The translations under genes and the position numbers were made by a program. This document shows, piece after piece, positions 25,855 through 34,890 of a stretch of 64,000 nt of DNA; position 1 is the stretch's first letter; every line of letters starts with the position of its first letter. Below the pieces are notes generated by a model. The model saw nothing but the letters and a program-made list of their open reading frames with translations, was not told the origin of the DNA and made no database searches. The DNA comes from Verrucomicrobiota bacterium. GTDB lineage: Bacteria; Verrucomicrobiota; Verrucomicrobiia; Chthoniobacterales; Chthoniobacteraceae. Location: contig VFJQ01000014.1 in the NCBI GenBank assembly GCA_009885995.1, positions 62,001-126,000 of the forward strand. Direction: 5' to 3'.

Positions 25855-27824
25855 AACCGATGAAACATCTCCTCCTCACGCTCGCTCTCGCCGCCACCAC
25901 AGCGCACGCCGCGCAGAAACCAAACGTCATCGTCTTCCTCGTCGATGATATGGGCTGGATGGACTGCGGCGCTTATGGCTCGAAATACTACGAGACGCCG
26001 AACATCGACCGCTTCGCCACGCGCGCGATGCGCTTCACCGATGCTTATGCGCAGCCGCTTTGTTCGCCGACGCGAGCGTCGCTGCTCACGGGGAAATACT
26101 CCGCACGCCACGGAATCACGAGCGCGACGGGGCATCAGCCCCCGCAGCCGGAGGGGCACCAGTTTTTGCGCGCCACGGCGCCGGCGAACCAGCCGATGCT
26201 CGTGCCGGACAGCAAGAACTTCATGGAGCCGTCGGAATACACGCTCGCGGAAGCGCTGCACGATGCGGGTTACCGCACGGCGCACCTCGGCAAGTGGCAC
26301 CTCGGCCTCACACAACCGCACTGGCCGGAGCAGCAGGGATTCGATGTCGCGTTTCATTGCCATCCCGATCCGGGACCGCCGGGGAATTACTTCTCGCCTT
26401 ACGGCGTCGTGGCCGATGGAAAGCCGGGCGGGAAAAACAAAGTCGGCACGATCACCGACGGCCCGGCGGGTGAATACATCGTCGATCGGCTCGCGGATGA
26501 GGCGGTGAAGTTCATCACCGAAAACAAGGACCGCCCGTTTTTCCTGAACCTCTGGAACTACGGCGTCCACGGGCCGTGGGGACACAAGGAGGAATACACG
26601 AAGCAGTTCGCGGCGAAGAAGGATCCGAGCGGCGCGCAGGGGAATCCGATCATGGCGTCGATGCTCAAGAGCGTGGACGAATGCTTCGGGCGCATCATCG
26701 AGTCGCTCGACCGGCTCGGGCTCGCGGAGAATACGATCATCGTCTTCAACTCCGACAACGGCGGCAACTCGCACAGCAATACGGGCGAAGGCGCCAAGGA
26801 GGAACGCAAAGCCGCGAAGGGCGACGACGCTGGCAGCGACTGGCGCAAGTGGGCGGGCAAACAACCGCCGACGATCAACACGCCGCTGCGCGACGGCAAA
26901 GGCACACTATACGAAGGCGGCACGCGCGTGCCGCTGATGTGGGCGTGGGCCGGGCACATCAAGCCCGGCACGACGAGCGCCGCTGTGGTCGGGCACATCG
27001 ATCTTTATCCCACGCTGCTCGAACTCACCGGCACGCCGCGCCCAGCGCAGCAGAAGCTCGACGGCTCGAGCTACGCACGCGTGCTACGCGGCGAAGGCGG
27101 ACTCGAGCGGAAAGCGTTCTTCAATTACTTCCCGCACGGCGCGAGCCCTGGCCGCGCGGGTGGCGTGTGGGCGCGCTCGGGCGAGTGGAAGTTGATCCGC
27201 TGGTTCGGCGCGACGGACGCGGAGCGCTATGAGTTCTACAACCTGCACGATGATCTCAGCGAAACGAAGAACCTCGCCGCCGCCGAGCCCGCGCGCGTGA
27301 AAGAGCTCGACGCGCTCATCGATGGATTTCTCGCCGACACAGGCGCGACTTATCCGCAGCCGAACCCCGCCTTCACCGCCAAACCCGCGCCCATCGCCAA
27401 GACGCTCGCGCCCGACGACGGCACCGGCCCGATCGCGGGCTGGAAGCTGCGCAGCGTGAAAGCGGAAACGACAACCGACGGCGTGCGCCTCACCGGCAGC
27501 GGGCGAAACGCCTTTCTCGGCACGGCGAAATACAAGTTCACCGGCGCAGGCGAGATGCATCTACGCGTTCGCGTGCCGGCAGGCGGTCCCGGCATGGTGC
27601 ATTGGCGGCTCGCCGACGAGACAGAGTTCAAGGCGGAGCACGTGGCGAAGTTCGACATCTCCGCCAGCGGAGAATGGCAGGACATCGCGGTGAACGTGCC
27701 GGCGCAAGGCAGCGTCGCGCAACTGCGCGTGTATCTTCCCGCCGACAAGGGTCCGATCGAACTCAGCGCGCTGGACGCGCGCGCGGCTTCGGCTAAACCA
27801 GCCGGCAAGCCTCGCAAAAAATGA
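25851..27824 (+). CDS. Exported sulfatase (family S1) with extra C-terminal beta domain
   Basis: The 657-residue protein is longer than its paralogues. Signal peptide (about 1-20), PNVIVFLVDDMGWMD, C71-S-P-T-R, LGKWHLG, NYGVHGPWG and NSDNGGNS define the sulfatase part (to about residue 500). Residues 510-640 (SVKAETTTDGVRLTGSGRN, then MHLRVRVPAGGPGMVHWRLA) look like a beta-sandwich carbohydrate-binding or galactose-binding-like module. The end is basic (KPAGKPRKK). It overlaps both neighbours by 4 bp, indicating strong translational coupling. Confidence 0.92.
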   Translation: MKPMKHLLLTLALAATTAHAAQKPNVIVFLVDDMGWMDCGAYGSKYYETPNIDRFATRAMRFTDAYAQPLCSPTRASLLTGKYSARHGITSATGHQPPQPEGHQFLRATAPANQPMLVPDSKNFMEPSEYTLAEALHDAGYRTAHLGKWHLGLTQPHWPEQQGFDVAFHCHPDPGPPGNYFSPYGVVADGKPGGKNKVGTITDGPAGEYIVDRLADEAVKFITENKDRPFFLNLWNYGVHGPWGHKEEYTKQFAAKKDPSGAQGNPIMASMLKSVDECFGRIIESLDRLGLAENTIIVFNSDNGGNSHSNTGEGAKEERKAAKGDDAGSDWRKWAGKQPPTINTPLRDGKGTLYEGGTRVPLMWAWAGHIKPGTTSAAVVGHIDLYPTLLELTGTPRPAQQKLDGSSYARVLRGEGGLERKAFFNYFPHGASPGRAGGVWARSGEWKLIRWFGATDAERYEFYNLHDDLSETKNLAAAEPARVKELDALIDGFLADTGATYPQPNPAFTAKPAPIAKTLAPDDGTGPIAGWKLRSVKAETTTDGVRLTGSGRNAFLGTAKYKFTGAGEMHLRVRVPAGGPGMVHWRLADETEFKAEHVAKFDISASGEWQDIAVNVPAQGSVAQLRVYLPADKGPIELSALDARAASAKPAGKPRKK

Positions 27825-28882
27825 TGAATCGTTTCCTCTCCGTCCTCCTCGTCCTCGCGTGTGCCGCGAGCGCGCAACCCGATCTCTCGCCTGAGCGCCT
27901 CGCGGGCTATCTCAAGCAGTTCCCCGACGCCGACACGAATAAGGACAGCCTGCTCTCGCTCGAGGAGGCGCGTGCTTACTACACGAAGCTGCGCGGGAAA
28001 TCCGCGAAGCCGGTCGCTACGGGCGAGGCGCCCACTTTCGCCGACGTCCACTACGGCCCGCACGAACGCAACGTGCTCGACTTCTGGCAGGCGAAGACCG
28101 ACGCGCCCACGCCGCTCGTCGTCTTCATCCACGGCGGCGGTTTCACTTCTGGCGATAAATCGAAAGTGCGCGGCGATGCGCTGGTGAAGCAGTGCCTCGA
28201 TGCGGGCGTTTCCTTCGCCGCGATCAACTACCGCTACCGCACCACCACACCGCTGCAGGATGTGCTGCGCGATTGCGCGCGCGCGGTGCAGTTCCTCCGC
28301 AGCAAGTCCGGCGAGTGGCACCTCGACAAGGTGCGCATCGCGTCCTACGGCGGCTCGGCGGGCGCAGGCACTTCGCTCTGGCTCGCGTTTCACGATGATC
28401 TCGCCGATCCGAACAGCAGTGACCCCGTGCTGCGGGAGTCGTCGCGCATCGTGTGTGCGGGCGCGCTGAGCACGCAGTTTTCCTACGATGTGGTCGCGTG
28501 GGAGAAGCTCTTCGGCCCCGACATGAAGAAGTATATGAAACCGGAAGATGGCCCGGTGATGTATGGCTTGAAGACCGAGGAGGAGATGCGCGGCCCCGCC
28601 GGCGAGAAGGTGCGCGCTGACTGTGATATGTGCGGACTGATGGCCAAGGGCGCACCGCCTGTCTTCGTAAGCAACTCGATGCCGACGGGCGACATCAAGG
28701 ATCGCGGCCACCTGCTGCACCACCCGAAACACGCCGAAGCGATCAAGCAGCGCGGCGATGAACTCGGTCTCGTCGTTGTCGCGTCGATCCCGGGGCTCGG
28801 CATCAAGCCGGGCGTGGATCAGCCGCAGGATTTGCGGGCGTTTCTCTTCAAATACCTCGGCGTCACCGCGCCGAAGTCCTGA
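27821..28882 (+). CDS. Exported alpha/beta hydrolase with N-terminal EF-hand-like loop
   Basis: The 353-residue protein has a signal peptide (about 1-20). A single calcium-loop-like segment DTNKDSLLSLEE lies near residue 40. The hydrolase core has VFIHGGGFTSGDKSK (oxyanion hole) and ASYGGSAGAGTSLW (nucleophile serine). A His-rich segment, GHLLHHPKHAE, near the C-terminus may hold the catalytic histidine. It is most like carbohydrate or lipase-type esterases of the hormone-sensitive-lipase group. It lies between two sulfatases with 4-bp and 3-bp junctions, suggesting deacylation of the same polysaccharide. Confidence 0.78.
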   Translation: MMNRFLSVLLVLACAASAQPDLSPERLAGYLKQFPDADTNKDSLLSLEEARAYYTKLRGKSAKPVATGEAPTFADVHYGPHERNVLDFWQAKTDAPTPLVVFIHGGGFTSGDKSKVRGDALVKQCLDAGVSFAAINYRYRTTTPLQDVLRDCARAVQFLRSKSGEWHLDKVRIASYGGSAGAGTSLWLAFHDDLADPNSSDPVLRESSRIVCAGALSTQFSYDVVAWEKLFGPDMKKYMKPEDGPVMYGLKTEEEMRGPAGEKVRADCDMCGLMAKGAPPVFVSNSMPTGDIKDRGHLLHHPKHAEAIKQRGDELGLVVVASIPGLGIKPGVDQPQDLRAFLFKYLGVTAPKS

Positions 28883-28885
28883 GTC

Positions 28886-30307
28886 ATGCGTGCGCTGTTC
28901 GGTCTCGCACTGGTTGCGTTTTGCGCCGCCGCCTTCGCGCGGCAGCCGAACATTCTACTCATTGTCAGCGACGACCAAGGCTACCCTGACCTCGGCTGCA
29001 TCGGCACGAAGCCGGTCAAGACGCCGAACCTCGATCGCCTCGCGGCGGAAGGCGTGCGCGCGACGAGCTACTACGTGACGTGGCCGGCTTGCACGCCGTC
29101 GCGCGGCTCGATTCTCACCGGGCGCTACCCGCAGCGCAATGGGCTCTACGACATGGTCCGCAACGACATGGTCAACTACGGCTACCGCTACGGCGCGGAA
29201 GAATACGCGCTCTCGCCGGAGATGACGCTCGGGCTCGATCCGCGCGAGATCACGATCGGCGACGTTCTACGCCGCGCGGGCTACGCGACGGGCGTGGTGG
29301 GCAAATGGGACATGGGCCAGGCGAAGCGCTACCTGCCGCTCCAGCGCGGCTTCGACTTCTTCTACGGGCACGGGAACAACGGCATCGATTACTACACGCA
29401 CGAGCGCTACGGCGTGCCGTCGCTCTTCCGCGGCAACAACCCTACGCAGGAAGACCGCGGCACATACGTCACCGATGTTTTCAAACGCGAGGCGCTCGCC
29501 TTCATCCGCACGAACGCCGCGAAACCGTGGTTCCTCTACCTCCCGTTCAACGCGCCGCACGGCGCGTCGTCGTTCGGTGGAAGCGGCGTCCCGCCGCTTC
29601 GCAGCGAGAGAAGCGGCGAGGGCGCCGCTTCCACCAAGCAAAACGTCGGCGTGCAGGTGCCGGAGAAATATGCGGCGCCATATCTCGCGCAGGGACTCCC
29701 GGAAAATCTCGCGCGCTACTACGGCGCGGTGACGTGCATGGATGAGGCGATCGGCGCGCTGCTCGACGACCTCAAAGCGCGCGGCCTCGAACGCGACACG
29801 CTCATCGTCTTCCACTCCGACAACGGCGGCAGCGGCAACGGCGACAACGCACCACTCCGCGGCAAGAAGAGCACGATGTGGGAAGGCGGGCTGCGCGTGC
29901 CCTTCGTCGCGCGCTGGCCGGGCAAGCTGCCTGCCGGGCGCGTGAGCGATGACTTTCTGACCGCGCTCGAACTGCTGCCGACTTTCGCCGCCGCCGCCGG
30001 CGCGAAGCTGCCGGACGTGAAGCTCGACGGCTTCGACGCACTGCCCGTGCTCGCGGGCGAGAAGCCGTCGCCGCGCGAGGAGATGTTTTGGCAACGGCGC
30101 GGTGATGTGGCGGCGCGCGTCGGGAAATGGAAGTGGGTGAGCGCAGGGAAGGGCGGCGGGCTTTTCGATCTTACGAAAGATCTCGGCGAGAAGACCGACC
30201 TCTCGCGCGAGCATCCCGACAACCTCGCACTCGTGAAGTCACGCTACGAGCAGTGGCGCAAGGCGATGGACGACGCCGAGCCGCGCGGGCCGTTCCGTGA
30301 TTACTGA
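28886..30307 (+). CDS. Exported sulfatase (family S1) carrying a 20-residue palindromic insertion
   Basis: The 473-residue protein has a signal peptide (about 1-19), PNILLIVSDDQGYPD, C69-T-P-S-R, YLPFNAPHGASS and SDNGGSGNGD. The GKWHLG block reads GKWDMG, so Asp replaces the active-site His. Residues 231-250 (GGSGVPPLRSERSGEGAAST) are encoded exactly by a 60-bp twin-hairpin repeat (29576-29635) inserted in frame right after the APHGASS segment, close to the active site. Whether the enzyme tolerates this is unknown. The frame is intact throughout. Confidence 0.9.
   Translation: MRALFGLALVAFCAAAFARQPNILLIVSDDQGYPDLGCIGTKPVKTPNLDRLAAEGVRATSYYVTWPACTPSRGSILTGRYPQRNGLYDMVRNDMVNYGYRYGAEEYALSPEMTLGLDPREITIGDVLRRAGYATGVVGKWDMGQAKRYLPLQRGFDFFYGHGNNGIDYYTHERYGVPSLFRGNNPTQEDRGTYVTDVFKREALAFIRTNAAKPWFLYLPFNAPHGASSFGGSGVPPLRSERSGEGAASTKQNVGVQVPEKYAAPYLAQGLPENLARYYGAVTCMDEAIGALLDDLKARGLERDTLIVFHSDNGGSGNGDNAPLRGKKSTMWEGGLRVPFVARWPGKLPAGRVSDDFLTALELLPTFAAAAGAKLPDVKLDGFDALPVLAGEKPSPREEMFWQRRGDVAARVGKWKWVSAGKGGGLFDLTKDLGEKTDLSREHPDNLALVKSRYEQWRKAMDDAEPRGPFRDY
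29576..29635. repeat. 60-bp twin-hairpin palindromic element inserted in frame in a sulfatase gene
   Basis: The outer ends GGTGGAAGCGGCG and CGCCGCTTCCACC are perfect 13-bp inverted repeats. Inside are two perfect 9-bp-stem hairpins: GAAGCGGCG-TCC-CGCCGCTTC (29580-29600) and GAAGCGGCG-AGGG-CGCCGCTTC (29610-29631). The length is exactly 60 bp and it begins on a codon boundary. A diverged element of the same architecture is at 61855-61933. It resembles miniature palindromic elements that spread into genes, like Rickettsia palindromic elements; kinship with those is not claimed. Confidence 0.7.
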
Positions 30308-30310
30308 TCG

Positions 30311-31357
30311 ATGAAACAGCTCGTTCTGCTCCCGCTCGCCGTGTCGGCACTCGCCGCCGACACACCACGCTACGTCTCACCTGAATCCGCTGCCGGTCGC
30401 TCGCTCGCGGTCGTTGTCCCTGACCAGTCGCTGCTGCACACCGCACAGGTTTTCGGCGCGACGGCCGAGGCCGCTCTCGCCGCGCTGGGCGACGTCGGCC
30501 ACGTGGTGAAGCTCAACGCTTACCTCCGCGACCCCGCGGGCGAATCGGCGCTACGCGCGGCGATAGCGAAACACTTCCCCGCGAACGCGCAGCCTGCGCT
30601 CACGTGTGTGGTCAGCGCGCTGCCGGAGGCTGGCGCGAACGTGGGGCTCGACGCGGTGGCGACGACGACGCGAGCCGGCACCGGCGTGCTGCCTGCGGGC
30701 GGCGTGGCTTACATCTCGGGGCAGGCGGAAAAGGGCGCGGACCTACGCGAATCCACGCGCAAGACGATGGAGAGCCTCGGCGCGACGCTGAAGTTCCTCG
30801 GTGTGGATTGGTCACACGCGGTGCAGCTCAAGGCATTCGTGCAGCCGATGTCAGAAGCGACGGCGGTGCGCGAAGAGATGGGCAGGTTCTTCGCCGGCGC
30901 TGCGGTGCCGCCTATCGTGCTCGTCGAGTGGATCAGCCCGAGCGTGCCGATCGAAATCGAACTGATCGCATCCGTGCCGGACGCGCCCGCACCGATCGAA
31001 TTCCTCGCCCCGCCGGGGATGAAGGCCTCGCCGGTCTATTGCCGCGTTGCTCGCTTTGGCGCTGGGCCGCGCATCTACATCTCCGGGCTCAGCGCGCAGG
31101 GCGATGCCGCCACGCAGGTGCGCGAAGTCTTCGCGCAGCTCAAGACCGCGCTCGCCGCGACCGGCAGCGACCTGCGCCACCTCGCGAAGGCGACCTACTA
31201 CGTGTCCGCGGACGACGTGAGCAAAGCGCTGAACGAACTGCGCCCGATCTACTACGATCCGCAACGCCCGCCCGCGGCGTCGAAGGCGATGGTGAAGTCC
31301 ACTGGCTCCGGCTCGGCGACGCTCACGCTCGACATGATCGCCGTGCCCGCGCGCTGA
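30311..31357 (+). CDS. Exported RidA-like (YjgF/YER057c/UK114) protein with two or more RidA units
   Basis: The 348-residue protein has a short signal peptide (about 1-16). Two or three RidA-like segments follow: VFGATAEAALAALGDVGHVV, AYISGQAEKG followed by LGATLKFLGVDWSHAVQLK, and IYISGLSAQG followed by LKTALAATGSDLRHLAK and ATYYVSADD. Classical RidA (about 130 residues, cytoplasmic) deaminates reactive enamines/imines and needs an Arg that I cannot place with confidence in each unit. Export and fusion in a sulfatase operon are unusual. The role is unknown; sugar-imine handling or a pure binding role are guesses. It is the last gene of the run from 24469. Confidence 0.7.
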   Translation: MKQLVLLPLAVSALAADTPRYVSPESAAGRSLAVVVPDQSLLHTAQVFGATAEAALAALGDVGHVVKLNAYLRDPAGESALRAAIAKHFPANAQPALTCVVSALPEAGANVGLDAVATTTRAGTGVLPAGGVAYISGQAEKGADLRESTRKTMESLGATLKFLGVDWSHAVQLKAFVQPMSEATAVREEMGRFFAGAAVPPIVLVEWISPSVPIEIELIASVPDAPAPIEFLAPPGMKASPVYCRVARFGAGPRIYISGLSAQGDAATQVREVFAQLKTALAATGSDLRHLAKATYYVSADDVSKALNELRPIYYDPQRPPAASKAMVKSTGSGSATLTLDMIAVPAR

Positions 31358-31379
31358 TCGCACCCACACCTGCCGCGGA

Positions 31380-32117
31380 TTATTCGCGGAAGACGAGCGC
31401 GTCGCCAGACTGCGCAAGCCACGGCTGGAGAGCGGCCCGGGATTTGTCGAAGTGGAGGGCGAAGCAGTTGCCCAAGCGCGGCAGGATCTTGTTTCCGATG
31501 GCGCAGAGGAACTTTCCGATCGCGCCTCCGTGCCCGTAGAGATCCCACGCATACTCCACGTCCACCGCGACGGTATGAGCCGGGGCGAGGCACTTGAACA
31601 CCTTCTCAAGTTCACCGGGCGCCCAGCGATAAACGAAGTTTGGAATGTGGGTGTTGTTCACGCCGCCTTCCTTGCCGCCGTGGGCGCGCACCGCCGAGAG
31701 TTCGTATTCCTCCGCGATCCCGGCACGCATCATCCAGCGCATCAGCCAATGATCCTGCGTCTCGCAAATCACGACCGAGCGGCGGCTGACGCGCGCCATT
31801 TCGTAAATGGCGAGGTGCGGCTTGTGCATGTGATGGAGCGCCGCCTCGATGAAGATCAAATCGAATGCGCCATCGGGATAAGGCAGCGCGCACGCATCCA
31901 CCGGCTGGTCGCCCGAGAGGTTCGTGTGCAGCGTGTTCGCGAAGCCGAAGTCGCGGAACATCGCCTGCTCATACTCCGAGCTGGCGATGATCAGAACCCG
32001 GTCCTCCGTTATGATCTTCCCACTGCCGAGCAAGCGCGCGAGCAGCCCGTAAGTCGCTCGCGATAGTTTCACGGGATACTTCGCGCCGGCCTGGTCTTGG
32101 GTCGAAGGGATTGGCAT
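31380..32117 (-). CDS. Class I SAM-dependent methyltransferase
   Basis: The protein is 245 residues long from ATG 32117; a longer in-frame extension to 32330 would overlap the divergent sulfatase start and adds low-complexity sequence. It is a Methyltransf_11-like domain: RVLIIASSEYEQAMFRDF in place of a canonical motif I, ALPYPDGAFDLIFIEAALHH (motif II/III), then MARVSRRSVVICET. The altered SAM-binding glycine loop is unusual, so substrate and activity are uncertain. It stands alone on the minus strand between two plus-strand sulfatase blocks. Confidence 0.75.
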   Translation of the reverse strand: MPIPSTQDQAGAKYPVKLSRATYGLLARLLGSGKIITEDRVLIIASSEYEQAMFRDFGFANTLHTNLSGDQPVDACALPYPDGAFDLIFIEAALHHMHKPHLAIYEMARVSRRSVVICETQDHWLMRWMMRAGIAEEYELSAVRAHGGKEGGVNNTHIPNFVYRWAPGELEKVFKCLAPAHTVAVDVEYAWDLYGHGGAIGKFLCAIGNKILPRLGNCFALHFDKSRAALQPWLAQSGDALVFRE

Positions 32118-32238
32118 GGGGGGCGACTTATGCAACTCGCCGGGCGATTGCTCAAGGTCGCGGTGCCGCGCTGGTTGCACCCGCACCTTCGACTGGTTGT
32201 CCCAAGAGGCACGATCGAGTGCTGTTACAGCCGCACTC

Positions 32239-33558
32239 ATGAAACGCACATTCCTCCATCTCGCCCTGCTGCTCGCGCCTGTGCTCGCGATGGCGAAACC
32301 AAACGTCCTCATCTTGTATCTCGATGACATGGGCTGGGCGCAGCCCGGTTGCTACGGCGGAAAGCTCGCGCCGACTCCAAATATCGACGCGCTCGCGGCG
32401 GGCGGGGTGCGCTTCACCGATGGCTACTCGTCCGGCTGCGTGTGCTCGCCGGGGCGCGTGGGGCTGCTCACCGGGCGCTACCAGACGCGCACGGGGCACG
32501 ACGCAAATCCGAACCGGCCGGGGCGCGATCTGCCGCTGAGCGAGACGACGATGGCGCAGCGGATGAAGGCGCTCGGCTACACGACGGGGATCGTCGGCAA
32601 GTGGCACCTTGGCGACAGCGCGCCGGAGTTCATGCCGGCGGCGCGCGGGTTCGATTTTTCCGTCGGCACCGTGGGCAATCTCGGCGAGGGCGGCGGGCCG
32701 TCGTTTTATCGTGGCAAGGAATTGCTGAAGGACTTGCCCGGCGCGCCGATCACGTCGCCGGTCTATGCGCGCGAGGCGGTCGGATTCATCGAGGCAAACA
32801 AGACGCAGCCGTGGTTCCTGCATCTCTCGTTCAACGCGGTGCATTCGCCCGTCGTCGCGTCGCCGCACTGGCTGGAGAAGTTCAAGCACCTCGATAAGCG
32901 CGAGCAAGCCTACGCGGCGCTCGCGGCGGAAGCGGACGAAGCCGTGGGCACGGTGATGGCGAAGTTGCGCGAGCTGAAGCAGGAGGAGAACACGCTCATC
33001 TTCCTCATCAGCGACAACGGCGGCGCTTCGCCGCAGGCGGAGATGGGCGGGCTGCGCGGGCACAAATGGTTCGTGTGGGAAGGTGGTGTGCGCGTCTCAT
33101 GGATCGCCGCTTGGAAAGGCCGCATCGCCGGCGGCCGCGTATCTCACGAGCCGGTGATCCAGCTCGACGTGTTGCCTACCGCGCTCGCCGCGGCGGGCGG
33201 CGAAGTGAAGCCCGAGTGGCAGCTCGACGGCGCGAATCTTCTCCCGCTGCTCGAAGGCAAGACCGACAAGCTCTCGCCGCGCGCGCTCTACTTCCGCTTC
33301 GGCGTGCAATACGCCGTGCGCGAGGGCGACTGGAAACTCGTGAAGGCGAGCAAGGACATGACGCCGATGCTCGTGAACCTCGCGAACGATCTCGGCGAAA
33401 AGACCGACCTCACCGCGGAGCAGTCGGAGAAGGCCAAGGCGATGCAAAAGCTCTTCGACGATTGGAACGCGACGATGCAGCCGCCGCGCTGGGAAGATCA
33501 GCGCTGGAACGGCGATCCGCAGCGCAAGGGTGCGAAGCGCGCGAAGAAGAAGCCGTAA
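32239..33558 (+). CDS. Exported arylsulfatase (family S1)
   Basis: The 439-residue protein is taken from ATG 32239 for its signal peptide (about 1-18). Blocks: PNVLILYLDDMGWAQ, C69-S-P-G-R (Gly at the usual Ser/Thr position, a tolerated but less common variant), VGKWHLGDS, NAVHSPV and ISDNGGAS. The C-terminal region GDWKLVKASKDMTPMLVN is typical of bacterial arylsulfatases. The tail is basic (GAKRAKKKP). It is divergent from the methyltransferase at 32117, with 121 bp between them that must contain its promoter. Confidence 0.92.
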   Translation: MKRTFLHLALLLAPVLAMAKPNVLILYLDDMGWAQPGCYGGKLAPTPNIDALAAGGVRFTDGYSSGCVCSPGRVGLLTGRYQTRTGHDANPNRPGRDLPLSETTMAQRMKALGYTTGIVGKWHLGDSAPEFMPAARGFDFSVGTVGNLGEGGGPSFYRGKELLKDLPGAPITSPVYAREAVGFIEANKTQPWFLHLSFNAVHSPVVASPHWLEKFKHLDKREQAYAALAAEADEAVGTVMAKLRELKQEENTLIFLISDNGGASPQAEMGGLRGHKWFVWEGGVRVSWIAAWKGRIAGGRVSHEPVIQLDVLPTALAAAGGEVKPEWQLDGANLLPLLEGKTDKLSPRALYFRFGVQYAVREGDWKLVKASKDMTPMLVNLANDLGEKTDLTAEQSEKAKAMQKLFDDWNATMQPPRWEDQRWNGDPQRKGAKRAKKKP

Positions 33559-33591
33559 CTGCCGCGCGCTCGGCGGCGTCTCCACGCGACG

Positions 33592-34842
33592 ATGCTCCAC
33601 CGCTTTTGCCTACCGCTTTGTCTTGGCTTCCTAACGTCATGCACCGCGCGCACGGAGCCGTCGTCCGAGGCGCTGCTCGCGGCCATGCAAAGCGGAGATC
33701 TCGCGGCGATCCGTGCGGCGGTCGCGGCGGGCCGCGCGGCACTCGGGGAAAAGGCGGGCGTTCCGGAGGTGGCGGACGAGTATCGCCGCGTGCCGGCGGA
33801 CGCGACGCCGCTCACGCGCGCGGAGGCGCAGCGAGGATTCACGCCGCACTTCGCTGCGCTGGAAAAGCTGTGCTGGTGGAAGGTGGGCGCGGACCCGGCG
33901 ACGTTCACCGCGCCGTTGCGCGCGCCGGCCTCGGTGCTCGCGGGCAATGTCGCGGCGGTGCGCGCCGGGCTCGACGGCGCGGAGCGCAGCCTCGCGCTGG
34001 CGCGGGACGCGGCGGCCTTCCTCATGTGGGCGCAGGAGCAGGCGGGCGCGGGCCTGTATCCCTTCCCAGCGGCGCGCGGCAAATCCGACGCGCGCGCGAT
34101 GCAGGTGGCGACACGATTCCTCGCCCAAGCGGAAAAGGCGGGGCGGCTCGGTGACGTGGTGCGCAACGGTTGGGCCTTCGACGATCTCGGCGACGGCGGG
34201 TTGCAGTTCGACAACGGTGAGTGCGGAGTCGCGATGCTCGATCTCTACGAGGTGACGAAAGACGCGCGCTATCTCGACTCCGCGCGCCGCGCCGCCGACT
34301 GGGCCGCGGCGCGTCCGCTCTGCCCGAACTGGAACTACAACAGCTTCAGCGTGCGCCTGCTCGCCAAGGCCCACGCCGTCACGGGCGAGGCGCGGTATCT
34401 CGATGCCGCGCTGCGCAAAGCGCGCCTCGGTGTCATCCCCGGTCAACTCACGGATGGGCCGCGCGCGGGCCGCTGGCTCGATCCGCACAACGCGCGGCCC
34501 GCCTACCACTACATCATGCTCAGCGCGCTCGCGCAGCTCGCCGCCACGCTGCCGCGCGAGCACACGGATCGCGCGGAGATCGTGAGCGCGCTCGCGCTCG
34601 GGCTGAAGGCACGCAACGCCGAGATCGCGGCGCGCGGCGTGATGAACAAGGACAAGGCCATCGAAGCGCTGCTGCTCGTGAACGAGGTCTTCCATGACGA
34701 CGCGGACTTCCTGCGCGCCACGCAATCGCGCGCCGCGCTCGAGGTGATCGTGCGACTGGTTTCCGCCGAAGCCCGCCGTGGCAAAGCCCCGCTCAGCCCC
34801 GGAGAAATGGGCCGCTTCCTCGCCTTCAGCGCCGCGCAGTAG
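33592..34842 (+). CDS. Lipoprotein with alpha/alpha-toroid-like repeats, function unknown
   Basis: The 416-residue protein has a lipobox LTSC with Cys17 as the likely lipidation site, so it is membrane-anchored. The rest is helical. Repeating units of the tetratricopeptide or six-hairpin-glycosidase style occur around YEVTKDARYLDSARRAADWA, then HAVTGEARYLDAALRKA, and Trp/Asn-rich loops (CPNWNYNSFSVRLL) lie between them. This resembles alpha/alpha-toroid polysaccharide lyases or unsaturated glucuronyl hydrolases, but I see no diagnostic catalytic motif. It lies between two sulfatases, which supports a carbohydrate role (inference). Confidence 0.6.
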   Translation: MLHRFCLPLCLGFLTSCTARTEPSSEALLAAMQSGDLAAIRAAVAAGRAALGEKAGVPEVADEYRRVPADATPLTRAEAQRGFTPHFAALEKLCWWKVGADPATFTAPLRAPASVLAGNVAAVRAGLDGAERSLALARDAAAFLMWAQEQAGAGLYPFPAARGKSDARAMQVATRFLAQAEKAGRLGDVVRNGWAFDDLGDGGLQFDNGECGVAMLDLYEVTKDARYLDSARRAADWAAARPLCPNWNYNSFSVRLLAKAHAVTGEARYLDAALRKARLGVIPGQLTDGPRAGRWLDPHNARPAYHYIMLSALAQLAATLPREHTDRAEIVSALALGLKARNAEIAARGVMNKDKAIEALLLVNEVFHDDADFLRATQSRAALEVIVRLVSAEARRGKAPLSPGEMGRFLAFSAAQ

Positions 34843-34890
34843 CTGGGAATTCGCTGTCCGAAACTCCCTGCCAGTCGCGATTGTGCAGGA

